From: Stentor roeselii | Taxonomy: Eukaryota; Ciliophora; Heterotrichea; Heterotrichida; Stentoridae | Assembly: GCA_006503475.1 (NCBI GenBank) | Contig: RSEH01000277.1 | Span: 1-60,978 of the forward strand | Length of the DNA stretch: 60,978 nucleotides | Direction of reading: 5' to 3' | Part shown: piece by piece, positions 21,672-31,123 of the stretch | Layout of the letters: each line of letters opens with the position of its first letter | Position numbering within the stretch: position 1 is the first letter of the stretch | The notes under the pieces: model-generated | The model's database searches: none | The model's input: only the letters and a program-made list of their open reading frames with translations | Told to the model about the DNA's origin: nothing | Made by a program: the position numbers and the translations under genes

Positions 21672-24440
21672 CTAACTAAAACCTCTTTTTTGCACTTCTG
21701 GGTCGAATTCGAACTCTTCTGGAATTTCTGTTTCGATCTCGAATGACTGCATTTTTATGTCTTTGCTTTCTGATTCTCGTAGTACTATGAAACCTGAAGT
21801 CTTGGCAACCACTGGGGCGAACTTGCTGTCAGGGAGAAAGCGAATGAATTTGGCTTGTGAGGGGAGAACTCGTGAAGGGTTTTTAAGGACTTCTTCGTTG
21901 GGTTCTTCTTTGACTTCTTTTTTCTCTTCAACATTTTCCCCTTTTTCTCCTTTTTCTCCTTTTTCCCCTTTCACCTCATCAACATCCATTGTTTTTTCAG
22001 GTTTCTTTGCAGCAGCTCTGGCTTTCGCCTTATTCGTCGTACTAAGCACTGCAGAGGCCGTTTTTCCTCCTTTTTCATTGCTAGGCGGTTCAAGTTTCGG
22101 CGGATAAGCAAAAAGACTAGGCTTGGCAGTACTGACAAACTGAAAGCTATTAACAAGTGCCAAATTTTTATCAATTCCTGCCAAACAAGTCGGTTTAAAA
22201 GCAAGCGAAATCATATGCAACATAGGAAACCAGTACCAAAACTGCAATCCAAGAACAATGCCGACAGTAGCAGGTGCCCTGTTATTCCCACTCGACGAGT
22301 CAAGACTAATCGTAACATTTCTTCCTCCAGCATCTAAAATGCCGAGTCCAACAATGGCTCCCATTTTCGTTAAAATATCCTGATTTTTCTCAGTCATCAC
22401 TTTTTCAATTCTTTCACGAAACTTTTCCACCCTGGGGCAAGACTGTTTGTTGCTCTGGACTAAAACCATGGCAGTTGCTACAAAAGCTGCTTGACGAACG
22501 AAGTTCGTCGAGTCTGACAAAAGCGTTTCTAAAATGGCCAAAGCCTCAGGAAGCGGGTTCCCTGCGCAGGCAATGCCGATGGCCATGGCTGAGCCTTGTC
22601 TGACGTAAGGATTGTAACTTTCTGACAATAAAGCCACGATTCGAGGGACCTGGTCAGGTAATCTGCATAAAACAAAGCCGATCGCTGTGACTGCTGCTTT
22701 ACGAACATCGTAATCCACGTCGCTTACAGCGAGATGTAAAAGATTTTTAATGATTTTTGTGTTGGCGGTGCCGATGTAGGCCGTGGCGATGGTATAAACG
22801 CCTCCATATCTTAAAATCGCGTCTTTTTCTGTGAGTAGCTGCGTGATTAGAGTATCAGCTTCTTCTTCTCTTTTATACATGATCAGTGCTAAAGCGATTC
22901 CTAAACCTCTGATGATTTTTTCGTGCTGGGTCTCGTGTGCGATGTTTAAAATGTCAGTGATCGCTGTTTCATTTGCAGAGCCTAACATGACCATTCCGAT
23001 CCCATAAGCGGCAGCTTCTCCAGAGTTGGCCTTGTCGTTAAAAATCACATTTTTGAACTTTTCGTAAAGCTCCAAACTTCCAGTGCCAAGCGCAGTGAGT
23101 CCAAGTCCAAGGCAGGCCCCGTGTTGGATGGGTTCTGAATTCGGGTTTAAAAGCAAGGTCCTGTCAAGCAAGTTCAAAATTTCTGGTTTCGCGTAGTTCG
23201 TGTGGATCAGCCCCAGGGCGAAGAGTGACCCGCCCTCCGCGTATTGGTTCGAACTAGAAGAAGCAGTCTGCTCTGGAGGCATATACGGCTTTAAGATCTC
23301 AATCGCCTTCGCCAGGTTTCCCTTGTGAATCACTCCTAAACAACCTACTGCACTGAACTTTCCCCAGTTTGTCGCTTTTGCCACCCAGCTTAAATTTTCT
23401 CTTAAAAACGAGTCGTCAGCTGTTCCCGCACACATGAAAGAATTAGCGAAAATCACTGAACCGTGAGTCACAGAAGCTTTTGAATCCACTGAAGTCTTGA
23501 TTTTGTTTATCAGTTGTTTGTCAGTGTTGCTTTTTGACTGGAGAAAGTTTAAAGTCAAGTCAATGTTCACCAGTCCTCCTAAGATTTTCAGAACGTTTGT
23601 CTTTTCTACGCTGGTTTCTGGGTTTTTACTGAGAAAAGTACTGACATGGTTCAGAAAAGTCTGCTTCTGGTTATCGACCAGGTCCAGACAAAGCTGATAT
23701 GCGAGTAAAGCGTCGGTTTTAACGATTTCTTGAAGAAGCATGGCGAGGGCTTCTGGGTCGTCAATGAGGAACTTGTACTCAGAGACACTGACAAAGTCGA
23801 GATGTTGTTGACTCATGTGTAGTTTGACCAGAGTGACGAGAATTTCATGTTTAAGCTCTTTGGGTAAGACAATTTGCTTGACAACGTCATAAGTGTACTT
23901 CAACAGGCCGGAGTCCCCTGACCTCACAATCGCTTCTTCAAGTTTGTCAAGTCTTCGAGCTTCGATGGCAATGCCGATGGCTTCTCGGAACTCGCGGTTG
24001 TTGTAGCACTTTTCAAACATCTGCTCAACAACGTAGATCATCCTTGGGGGGATCTCGACTCGGTCCTCAGGAAGACGAGCTGAATAGTTTTGGACTTGCT
24101 TGCTGATGTACTCGCTTATGCAATGAGACACTAAGGTTCGGACGTAGTCTGAATTGTCGAAAATGTTGAATTTTTCACCTGATTCTAATGCGAGGGTCAG
24201 TGCTTCTTTGTAGTTTTCAAGGTGATAGTGAACTAGTGAAGATAGGAAAGCCGCGTCTTTCTGGTGACTAAAGGAATGATCGATACCTAGGTTCTGGATT
24301 TGCTCCAGGATTGAAGCGATTTCGTGCCAGGAATAGTCGACTACTTCGATTAGCTTTACAAGCGCAAAGGCTTTTATTTCGAGGTCTTTGTGGTTGAATT
24401 GACTGAGTAAACCACGCGCACTTGAACACACCACCGCCAT
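21672..24440 (-). CDS. 26S proteasome regulatory subunit Rpn2 (PSMD1)
   Basis: Large non-ATPase scaffold of the 19S proteasome base. The 922 residues compare well with animal and yeast Rpn2 (about 945-953). N-terminal helical repeats (1 to about 370) are followed by the proteasome/cyclosome toroid with glycine-rich repeats such as GLGLTALGTGS, YGIGMVMLGSAN and GLGIALALIM up to about 770. A charged linker then carries three GEK tandem repeats (KGEKGEKGEKGE), and the conserved C-terminal segment contains NPSRVLP and KFIRF. No intron is seen. The start context is TATAAATGGC. An array of ~100-bp repeats containing telomere-like units lies immediately upstream of this start and may influence its expression. 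Confidence 0.97.
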   Translation of the reverse strand: MAVVCSSARGLLSQFNHKDLEIKAFALVKLIEVVDYSWHEIASILEQIQNLGIDHSFSHQKDAAFLSSLVHYHLENYKEALTLALESGEKFNIFDNSDYVRTLVSHCISEYISKQVQNYSARLPEDRVEIPPRMIYVVEQMFEKCYNNREFREAIGIAIEARRLDKLEEAIVRSGDSGLLKYTYDVVKQIVLPKELKHEILVTLVKLHMSQQHLDFVSVSEYKFLIDDPEALAMLLQEIVKTDALLAYQLCLDLVDNQKQTFLNHVSTFLSKNPETSVEKTNVLKILGGLVNIDLTLNFLQSKSNTDKQLINKIKTSVDSKASVTHGSVIFANSFMCAGTADDSFLRENLSWVAKATNWGKFSAVGCLGVIHKGNLAKAIEILKPYMPPEQTASSSSNQYAEGGSLFALGLIHTNYAKPEILNLLDRTLLLNPNSEPIQHGACLGLGLTALGTGSLELYEKFKNVIFNDKANSGEAAAYGIGMVMLGSANETAITDILNIAHETQHEKIIRGLGIALALIMYKREEEADTLITQLLTEKDAILRYGGVYTIATAYIGTANTKIIKNLLHLAVSDVDYDVRKAAVTAIGFVLCRLPDQVPRIVALLSESYNPYVRQGSAMAIGIACAGNPLPEALAILETLLSDSTNFVRQAAFVATAMVLVQSNKQSCPRVEKFRERIEKVMTEKNQDILTKMGAIVGLGILDAGGRNVTISLDSSSGNNRAPATVGIVLGLQFWYWFPMLHMISLAFKPTCLAGIDKNLALVNSFQFVSTAKPSLFAYPPKLEPPSNEKGGKTASAVLSTTNKAKARAAAKKPEKTMDVDEVKGEKGEKGEKGENVEEKKEVKEEPNEEVLKNPSRVLPSQAKFIRFLPDSKFAPVVAKTSGFIVLRESESKDIKMQSFEIETEIPEEFEFDPEVQKRGFS

Positions 24441-24446
24441 TTATAA

Positions 24447-24845
24447 GACTGATGAAGGTGGATTTGAAGAGGATTAACACCCTGGGACTTATGAGAACTT
24501 CGAGTTTTTCAACTGTTTCTCAAGACGACCACTGCTATTATAGACAGATGAAGGTGAAGATAATTAACACCCTAACACCCTGGGTATTATGGAAACTTCG
24601 ATTTTTTCGAATGTTTCTCAAGATAATCACACCACCGTCAATATAGACAGATGAAGGTGAATAGAATTAACACCCTAACACCCTGGGTATTATGAAAACC
24701 TTGAGTTTTTCAACTGTTTCTCAAGACGACCACTGCCATTATAGTCAGATGAAGGTGAATAGAATTAACACCCTGGATCTTATGAAAACCTCGAGTTTTC
24801 GACTATTCCTCAAAAAATATTGTGCAGTACTCAACCTTCTTCATC
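24447..24845. repeat. Four ~100-bp tandem repeats with telomere-like CCCTAACA units
   Basis: GATGAAGGTG blocks begin at 24451, 24547, 24650 and 24748 (periods 96, 103 and 98). Each is followed by a TTAACACCCT element, a (C/T)TATGxxAAC run, a TTCAACTGTTTCTCAAGACG-type segment and a CCACYGYCATTATAG segment. In the two middle units the core is AACACCCTAACACCCTGGG (24566-24584 and 24669-24687), two telomere-type units. The outer units have only one. The array fills the gap between the 14-3-3 stop and the Rpn2 start. Confidence 0.9.
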
Positions 24846-24877
24846 CCTTCAGCCTTCCAATCCTCTAATCTCTTAAA

Positions 24878-25624
24878 TTAACTATCAGCTGGTTCTCCTG
24901 AACTCCACAAAGTCAAGTTATCCTTGAGCAACTGCAGAATAAGCGTTGAGTCCTTATAGTTCTCCTCTGAAATATTATCCAGTTCAGGAATTGCTTCATC
25001 AAAAGCGCTTTTCGCCATGACACAAGCCCTGTCCTGTTCAGCCCTAATCTCATAATAAAAGACTGAAAAGTTAAGAGCAAGGCCCAGTCGAGTGGGGTGC
25101 GTCGGGGGCAGCTCGTTTTTCGCCAGGTCGTAGGCAGTGGTGTAGCTCGTCTCCGCATTGTTCGTCGCGTTTGACTTCTGCGGACCTTGCGCGAATTCTG
25201 AGATGTAGCGGAAATAGTCCCCTTTCATTTTGTGGTAAAAGACTCGTGACTCCGAACTCGCTGCTTTAGGCACCAGGTCTCGGTCGATAAGGGCTAAGAC
25301 GTCGTTGCAGTAGTTGAGAAGCTCTTGTTCCACTTCTTTCTTGTAGGTTGAGGCTGAGGACTTGTTAGTGGTGTTGCTTCGACGATCTTCTTTTTGCTCG
25401 ATCGAGTTTAGAACTCGCCAGGAAGTCCTTCTAGAACCTACTAGGTTCTTGTAAGCCACTGATAGGATGTTTCGCTCTTCGACTGATAAATCTTGAGGAG
25501 TCTTTGATACGAAATTTTTGACATACTCAATCATTTCTGGGTATCGTTCAGTTTGCTCACATAACCTAGCTAGGTAGATAAGTTCTTCACGTTCCAGAGC
25601 TTCAGGGTTGCTGATATTCTTCAT
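24878..25624 (-). CDS. 14-3-3 protein, 248 aa
   Basis: Dimeric phosphoserine/phosphothreonine-binding adaptor. It has the family signatures NILSVAYKNLVGSRRTSWR near residue 45 and, near the C-terminus, the LNFSVFYYEI helix and TLILQLLKDNLTLW. The binding-groove basic residues (SRR in the first signature) and the tail NLTLWSS are conserved, so ligand binding is expected. The length is standard for the family and the acidic tail is short. The start context is ATATAAATGAA. It sits between the anoctamin gene (divergent, 5' to 5', about 180 bp between the chosen starts) and the telomere-like repeat array. Confidence 0.98.
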   Translation of the reverse strand: MKNISNPEALEREELIYLARLCEQTERYPEMIEYVKNFVSKTPQDLSVEERNILSVAYKNLVGSRRTSWRVLNSIEQKEDRRSNTTNKSSASTYKKEVEQELLNYCNDVLALIDRDLVPKAASSESRVFYHKMKGDYFRYISEFAQGPQKSNATNNAETSYTTAYDLAKNELPPTHPTRLGLALNFSVFYYEIRAEQDRACVMAKSAFDEAIPELDNISEENYKDSTLILQLLKDNLTLWSSGEPADS

Positions 25625-25804
25625 TTATATTATGGGAATAAGCGGCAATTTAGATGACTTAAAGAGAAAAGTTAAGAAAATCTAGAAAAGTATTAAAATG
25701 CAAGAACTTGAATAGCTATGAAAAGATATTCTTGTCCTTTATTTTACTCATTTTATTTAATTCATGATTGCAATCTTCTAAATATTACTGAATCTTATAA
25801 TCTA

Positions 25805-28800
25805 ATGGAACTTAGTCCAGATTCAATAAATGATTCGTTTAGAATTGGCTCTCCCGATTCAAAAGTAGTGAAACTTCCTCCAATAAAGAAGACTTCTTCT
25901 ATCATCAGTCCGGGTAAAGACGAAGAAAAAGATGCTTTAAATCAAAAAAACGACTTACAACAAGATTCAGATGAACATAAGGCTACAGATGATAAAAAAG
26001 ATTCAGATGAAAAAAAAGAATCAGAAAAAGAACAACCTCCTCCTAAAGCTGCAGAAACTATTAACAAAAGCCGATCCATAAGACACAAAAAGACTGAAAG
26101 TGGTGAAAGAAGCTTAGTCCCATATCATGAGGAGTCAAAAGATCTAAGTCAGATGTTAAACGACGCTTCAATCACCGGAGTCACTCACCTAAAAGACCTA
26201 TTCCTTGGTAACTTCCCAGAGAGCTCAGGAAAGTCAAAAGTGATAATCAACGAAGCAGTCTGGGACTACGTGATAGTTGTTCACAACCCCGATTTCGACC
26301 CAGACGACCAAAAGTCAGTAAAACCTGAAGAAGCCGAGCAATTTTACAAGAACTCCTTCCGAGCGAAAAAACAAGTAAGTGCCCATCAACAGACAATCGG
26401 CTTTCAAAACGAAATTCTTGCCTTTACCGACGCCTTTAAAGAACTGGAAGATTTACCTCCAGGGAAAAAATATAAAAACGGCGGAACTTACGAAAAATTT
26501 GAAAACGGGTTTAAAAGACTCCAAATGAAACCAAAGGACTTTATAGGTCTTTGCAACAACACGATTTTAGTAAAGCTAGTCTCTCATCTGACTTTAAAAG
26601 TGAAAAATTTGATTTCCACTGATGGGCGGTACTTATTTTTCATAATTTCAGCAGATGAGGAAGACCTAGAAACAGAAGCTGAAAGGATTCGATATCGAAA
26701 AGAACTGGAATTAGCTGTCACGGACGTTATTTCAATGTTTCCCTGTGATGACTCTTTAAGACCTTTTCACATGCTCAAGTGTGAAGTCCCTGAAGTCTCC
26801 TTAAAAGAGCCAGGTCTCCAAGAAGAGATGCAGAAATGTCAGGCAGAAATCAAAGAAACAATGAAATCCGTCAAAAAATTCGTCTCCCGCGCATTGTCCT
26901 TAGCGAAAAACACTGAAAGAATCAGCTACAAGTACACCCCGAAAGGAGTCACCCTTGCCCAGTGGCAGGCTTATAAAGTTTACCTCGGACTCTTAAAGGA
27001 CGGTCTTCCAAGAATTGAAAACGAAATAAAAGAACATAAAAATCAGATGCTTCTTTTCAAGGCTCTTCTGAAAAACTCGCTTTGTAAAGTTAACACTGGC
27101 CTTCCTAAAGGACAGAAACTTAGAACTCTTTGGGATCGGCTTGGGTTTGATGGCATGTTTGCACCTTTTGCGGAATATCGACGAGCTGGAAAGCAGGATG
27201 AGTTGAATTCGCTTTGGCGCACTCATGAAATTGACCCTTCTGGAAAGAGGTCTTTGTTTAAGAATATTGAAAGGATTCGTCTTCTCACTTCTTATATTTA
27301 TACTCAGATTAATTTGAATTCTTTGATTGAAGCTGATGTTATTGTTGCACATTTTCCTTTGCATAACTCTTGGATGTTGCTTGGGACTCAGATTAGAATT
27401 GTTAAAAATACGAATGAAGAAGAGATTAATATGAAACTTATATCGACTGAAATTAAACAGAATGATACGAATAGAAACACCTTAGGTCAAAACTGGAAAA
27501 CAAGTATAATAAACCAAAAAATTCCCTTAAGTCGAATCCGTAACTACTTCGGTGAAAAGCTCGCTCTTTACTTTGAATTTTTAAAATGCTTTCAAGTAAG
27601 TCTCGTGCTGCCATCAATAATAGGACTAATAGTTTTTACCTTGCAACAAGTCTACAGTGTGAGTCATCCCGTAGTCCTAACAGCGAACGCGTTATTTTGT
27701 GTCTTCATCACAGTCTACGCAACAATATTCCTAGAGTACTGGAAACGTCGAGAGTCAGGTTTATCAGTGATGTGGGGCACAACCGAATACGAAAAACTCG
27801 AAATTGCACGGCCTCAGTTCAAAGGAGACCTGAGACGATCTCCAATAACAGACGACATGGAAGAAGTCTTTTATCCAGAAAGAAGCCGTTTCAAGTACTT
27901 CATCTTATCAGCCATTTTCTCCATCGGGATAATCTGCATCATTATCGCAATAGTAGCAGGACTTATCATTTTAAAAGGTAAGGACTACATGATTTCAAAT
28001 GGTTATAACTATGCCGATGCGGTTTGTTCAGTGATAAATGCGATACAAATCCAGGTTTTCAATATAATTTATTCAAAAGTAGTGAAAATCTTGACGAACC
28101 TTGAAAATCATAAAACTCAAAATCACTATGAAGACTCTTTAGTTGTGAAAACTTTTCTTTTTCAGTTTGTGAATTCTTTTAACTCTTTGATTTATATTGC
28201 GTTTATCAGGTGCAATGTTAACAATTTAGATGAACAGATTTGTGTTGATGAGCTCAGCACGCAACTTATTTCGATATTTTTAGTTAGTTATGGAAAGAAT
28301 ATTATTGAACTTGGATATCCTTATGGAACGTTTGTGTTTAAGAGATGGAGAAAAACGAGGAAACAGGTTGTTGATAGTGAATATGAAGAAGGGGACTTGA
28401 GAAGTGATATTGAAAGTCAGTTAATGCAGGAGGATTATGTGACGCTTGAGAATGATGGGACTATTGATGACTTTTTGGAACTTGCTATTCAGTTTGGATA
28501 TATTACTTTGTTTTCAATTGCTTTTCCACTTTCGACGACTATGCTATTTATTGGATTGTGGCTTGAAATGCATGTTGATAAACTCAAATTGCTTAAATTG
28601 GTGAGAAGACCTATACCGATGCCTACTAAGGATATTGGAACTTGGTATGATATCTTTTCTCTTATTTGTACCTTGTCAATTGTATCAAATTCAGCATTAT
28701 TCTGTTTCACCCTTCCAACATTCCAGGACTGGTCAGAAGCATTCGACAACCGTTACCTAATATTTGCAGTAGTTGTCGCCTTTCTGTTCATTTTCCGTTC

Positions 28801-28966
28801 ACAGCTGATGAGTTGGATTCCAGACGTGGAGCAGAAATACGAGATAATCCAGAGAAGACACGAGTTTATCGTAGAGAAGTACTTAAGAGGTGCTCCTAAC
28901 CACAAACAAGTGGATGACGTGGAAATGTTTGACACTTGTCTTTATTATGGAAAAGATTCTAAATAA
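25805..28966 (+). CDS. Anoctamin (TMEM16) family membrane protein
   Basis: Ca-activated lipid scramblase or ion channel family. I take the ATG at 25805 (MELSPDSIND); an upstream in-frame ATG at 25718 would add a 29-residue hydrophobic-looking leader unlike the family. An N-terminal disordered acidic/basic stretch (about 1-120) is followed by the cytosolic anoctamin dimerisation domain and ten membrane helices from about residue 620. The calcium-site acidic residues of the family appear conserved: KNIIELGYP, DFLELAIQFGYITLF and LEMHVDKLKLL, followed by the PIPMPTKDIGTWY loop. The protein has about 1,053 residues. Whether it scrambles lipids or conducts ions cannot be told. There is no intron of the 15-nt type in this long frame. 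Confidence 0.93.
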   Translation: MELSPDSINDSFRIGSPDSKVVKLPPIKKTSSIISPGKDEEKDALNQKNDLQQDSDEHKATDDKKDSDEKKESEKEQPPPKAAETINKSRSIRHKKTESGERSLVPYHEESKDLSQMLNDASITGVTHLKDLFLGNFPESSGKSKVIINEAVWDYVIVVHNPDFDPDDQKSVKPEEAEQFYKNSFRAKKQVSAHQQTIGFQNEILAFTDAFKELEDLPPGKKYKNGGTYEKFENGFKRLQMKPKDFIGLCNNTILVKLVSHLTLKVKNLISTDGRYLFFIISADEEDLETEAERIRYRKELELAVTDVISMFPCDDSLRPFHMLKCEVPEVSLKEPGLQEEMQKCQAEIKETMKSVKKFVSRALSLAKNTERISYKYTPKGVTLAQWQAYKVYLGLLKDGLPRIENEIKEHKNQMLLFKALLKNSLCKVNTGLPKGQKLRTLWDRLGFDGMFAPFAEYRRAGKQDELNSLWRTHEIDPSGKRSLFKNIERIRLLTSYIYTQINLNSLIEADVIVAHFPLHNSWMLLGTQIRIVKNTNEEEINMKLISTEIKQNDTNRNTLGQNWKTSIINQKIPLSRIRNYFGEKLALYFEFLKCFQVSLVLPSIIGLIVFTLQQVYSVSHPVVLTANALFCVFITVYATIFLEYWKRRESGLSVMWGTTEYEKLEIARPQFKGDLRRSPITDDMEEVFYPERSRFKYFILSAIFSIGIICIIIAIVAGLIILKGKDYMISNGYNYADAVCSVINAIQIQVFNIIYSKVVKILTNLENHKTQNHYEDSLVVKTFLFQFVNSFNSLIYIAFIRCNVNNLDEQICVDELSTQLISIFLVSYGKNIIELGYPYGTFVFKRWRKTRKQVVDSEYEEGDLRSDIESQLMQEDYVTLENDGTIDDFLELAIQFGYITLFSIAFPLSTTMLFIGLWLEMHVDKLKLLKLVRRPIPMPTKDIGTWYDIFSLICTLSIVSNSALFCFTLPTFQDWSEAFDNRYLIFAVVVAFLFIFRSQLMSWIPDVEQKYEIIQRRHEFIVEKYLRGAPNHKQVDDVEMFDTCLYYGKDSK

Positions 28967-29023
28967 ATATGATGAAAACTCGTAAACTGACGTTGACTGA
29001 GTAATCTTCTCACTGATTTATCA

Positions 29024-29656
29024 TTATTGTTTAAGTTTTTTGCTTCTTTTTGATTTGTTCTTCCATTTTTTCTCTTCTCTTGGTGTACTTGACTTGTTCC
29101 TGATGACTGAAAATGATTCTGACCGACAAGGTGACTTTTTCTTGATTCTTTCTTGTAGCTCTTTGATGATATTGTCAATTTCATCGTTTTTCTGTGGATT
29201 TGAAGGCTTTTTCAGCTGCAGGTCTTTGTACTCCTGTTTAAGTCCTTCTTTCAGCTGATGCACTTCTTGTTGAAACCTGGAAGAAAACTCTTTTTCTTTA
29301 CTCTTCAGATTTTCCTTTAAATCATTCATACAAACCTTGATTTTTTCATGAGTTTCTTCGAAGTTCTTCTTCAACTCTCCAGAAACAAGTTTTTTTTCTA
29401 ACATTTCAAGTCTTTTTTCAATATTTTCCAATTTCCCAGCAAAAAAATCATCATTTTCTTGAATCTTTATCATTTTTTTTTCAATTCTTTCAAAGCACCC
29501 TTCAGAAGGTTCATCTTTGTTGATCTGTGCCCTGATTAAAGTAGTTAAACTGATAAGTCTCGCTTCAAGTCCATTGCAAGTCCTTTCAAGTCGTTCAATT
29601 CTCAGTTCAAGGCTGGTGGAAAAGGAATTCGACAAGTTGGTAAAAGAGCGGGCCAT
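29024..29656 (-). CDS. Coiled-coil protein, 210 aa
   Basis: No family recognised. Residues about 15-150 show continuous heptad character (IERLERTCNGLEARL, LENIEKRLEMLEKKL, FQQEVHQLKEGLKQEY). The C-terminal 45 residues are basic and Ser/Lys rich, perhaps binding nucleic acid or tubulin. The start ATG follows the stop codon of the LITAF-like gene by three bases (TAA-ATT-ATG), on the same strand. It is probably a structural or cytoskeletal protein; that is inference from composition. Confidence 0.72.
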   Translation of the reverse strand: MARSFTNLSNSFSTSLELRIERLERTCNGLEARLISLTTLIRAQINKDEPSEGCFERIEKKMIKIQENDDFFAGKLENIEKRLEMLEKKLVSGELKKNFEETHEKIKVCMNDLKENLKSKEKEFSSRFQQEVHQLKEGLKQEYKDLQLKKPSNPQKNDEIDNIIKELQERIKKKSPCRSESFSVIRNKSSTPREEKKWKNKSKRSKKLKQ

Positions 29657-29659
29657 AAT

Positions 29660-30364
29660 TTATACATCGACTTTTAGTTTAATGTTGAAAATAATCTCCT
29701 CACAGACTGAACAGATGTGACTGAACTCGCGTAAATTCGAGCTTGAAGTGCAAAAAGAACAGAAAAGACGTTCCCAGAAGGACCCCGGGTAAAGGTTTTC
29801 GATTACCTCGGTTTTTGTGTTTTCGAGACATTTGTTGCAGAAGGCGACTACTGGGGATAAAAGGGAATGATTACTTGAAAGTTCTTCTTCGGATTTTATG
29901 TATGCGTTTTCAGAGGATAGTGAAAAACTTGATGATGAGGAACTTGAGGATACTGTGAAGATTGTTGAGTAACATTCTCCGGTTGTTTGAGGCTTTTGAA
30001 GGAAACTTTTTGGATCCATTGTGGAGTACATTAATGATTTGTTTAACTCGAATGGCTCACTGATTAGTGAGCAGCTCAAGTCATCATCTTCAATCACCTT
30101 CCCTCTCTTTTCATTCGAATCCGCCATGAATCTATAAGAGTTCGCAATATCCTTAATAATCGTAGTAGGACTTCTTTGATGTTCCTGATCAGGTTCTTTT
30201 TGATTTGGACAATATTCAACTTTAGGTGAAGCAAGTAATTCTTCTGTGATAGTCCTAGAAGACATGGAAAGACTGAAGCGGCTTTCCTGACAAAATTCAA
30301 TTTTATCAGCATTTCGAGTCTTCAAGTTGGCTTTTTGACAATTTTGTAAAGCCGAGTTTTTCAT
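29660..30364 (-). CDS. LITAF-like zinc-ribbon protein with disordered N-terminus, 234 aa
   Basis: The first ~170 residues are polar and Ser rich (including a run of Ser), with no known domain. The C-terminal 65 residues carry paired cysteines: FCNKCLENTKTEV, then a segment with an aromatic/hydrophobic core (YPGSFWERLFCSFC), then HICSVCEEIIF. The CxxC ... HxCxxC arrangement with an amphipathic hydrophobic middle is the plan of LITAF/SIMPLE domains, zinc-stabilised peripheral membrane proteins of endosomes. Spacing is slightly unlike the classic consensus, so a different zinc ribbon is possible. The start context is ATTATAATAATG. Confidence 0.6.
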   Translation of the reverse strand: MKNSALQNCQKANLKTRNADKIEFCQESRFSLSMSSRTITEELLASPKVEYCPNQKEPDQEHQRSPTTIIKDIANSYRFMADSNEKRGKVIEDDDLSCSLISEPFELNKSLMYSTMDPKSFLQKPQTTGECYSTIFTVSSSSSSSSFSLSSENAYIKSEEELSSNHSLLSPVVAFCNKCLENTKTEVIENLYPGSFWERLFCSFCTSSSNLREFSHICSVCEEIIFNIKLKVDV

Positions 30365-30558
30365 TATTATAATAGTGGCTGGGTGTTATATGGACTTTCT
30401 TACTAATATGAAAGTATCTCTTCCTAAATCCCATCATTCTTTTTCTCTAATCCACAAAATCTTTTCAATCTCAACCCCCAAAACCTTTAAAATAATCCGA
30501 ATTTCAAAAATTTACAAATCATTAAATCTAAAACAACTTGAATAAACTAATATAATTA

Positions 30559-30918
30559 TTATGATATCTCAGGCCTAGCAGGGTGGTTTTTGCTGACATG
30601 CTTCTTCAAGATGTACTTATTTGAAAACATCTGTCCACACTTGGCACAAGTGACCTTTGAAGGCTTTTCATGAATGTTTTTATGATGAGAGTCAGCAGTG
30701 GCTTTAGTTTTAAAGAACTTGTTGCAGGACCTGCACTTGAATTCTTTGACAGATTTGTTTTCTGAGGAGAAACTCGGCAGGTTCAGGTCTTGGGTGCTGA
30801 TCAGAGGTTGACTGGGTGTTAGGGTGTTGTCTGTTGGGTAGTAGAAGCAGTAGTAGTAAGGATAATTAGAGTCTCCTGCATTCATTTGACTTAAGCTATC
30901 AAAAAACATTATATCCAA
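30559..30918 (-). CDS. Two-finger C2H2 zinc-finger protein, 119 aa
   Basis: Two classical fingers occupy residues 59 to about 112: FKCRSCNKFFKTKATADSHH and VTCAKCGQMFSNKYILKKHV, each with CxxC and H-x(3-4)-H spacing. They are joined by a long HEKPSKVT linker close to the canonical TGEKP-type. The N-terminal half is Ser/Thr/Pro/Tyr rich and may be an activation or interaction region. DNA or RNA binding is likely but the target is unknown. The coding sequence includes two telomere-like units (30814-30828, read as CCCTAACACCC on the coding strand), translated as NTLTPS; probably chance or low-complexity drift. The start context is GGATATAATG. Confidence 0.85.
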   Translation of the reverse strand: MDIMFFDSLSQMNAGDSNYPYYYCFYYPTDNTLTPSQPLISTQDLNLPSFSSENKSVKEFKCRSCNKFFKTKATADSHHKNIHEKPSKVTCAKCGQMFSNKYILKKHVSKNHPARPEIS

Positions 30919-31123
30919 TACTTAAGAGGATAAATGGAATTCGAATTTTCTTAAAGACAGGCCAAGTCCACCTAAGTAAAAAAAAAGCCTTTTGTTGAGT
31001 TTTTTTCATCCTTTAAAGGAATCAGGCTGAAAACTTTTGACAAGTCTTTAAGTCCAGATTTTTTTTTGATAGTGAAACAGCTAGGCCCCCAAGGAAAATA
31101 ATAACATAAGGAAAGATTATCAC

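Noticed and set aside
30814-30828. Two telomere-type units inside the C2H2 gene as a breakage site
   Set aside because: They encode an ordinary low-complexity linker and no array surrounds them; kept only as a note.
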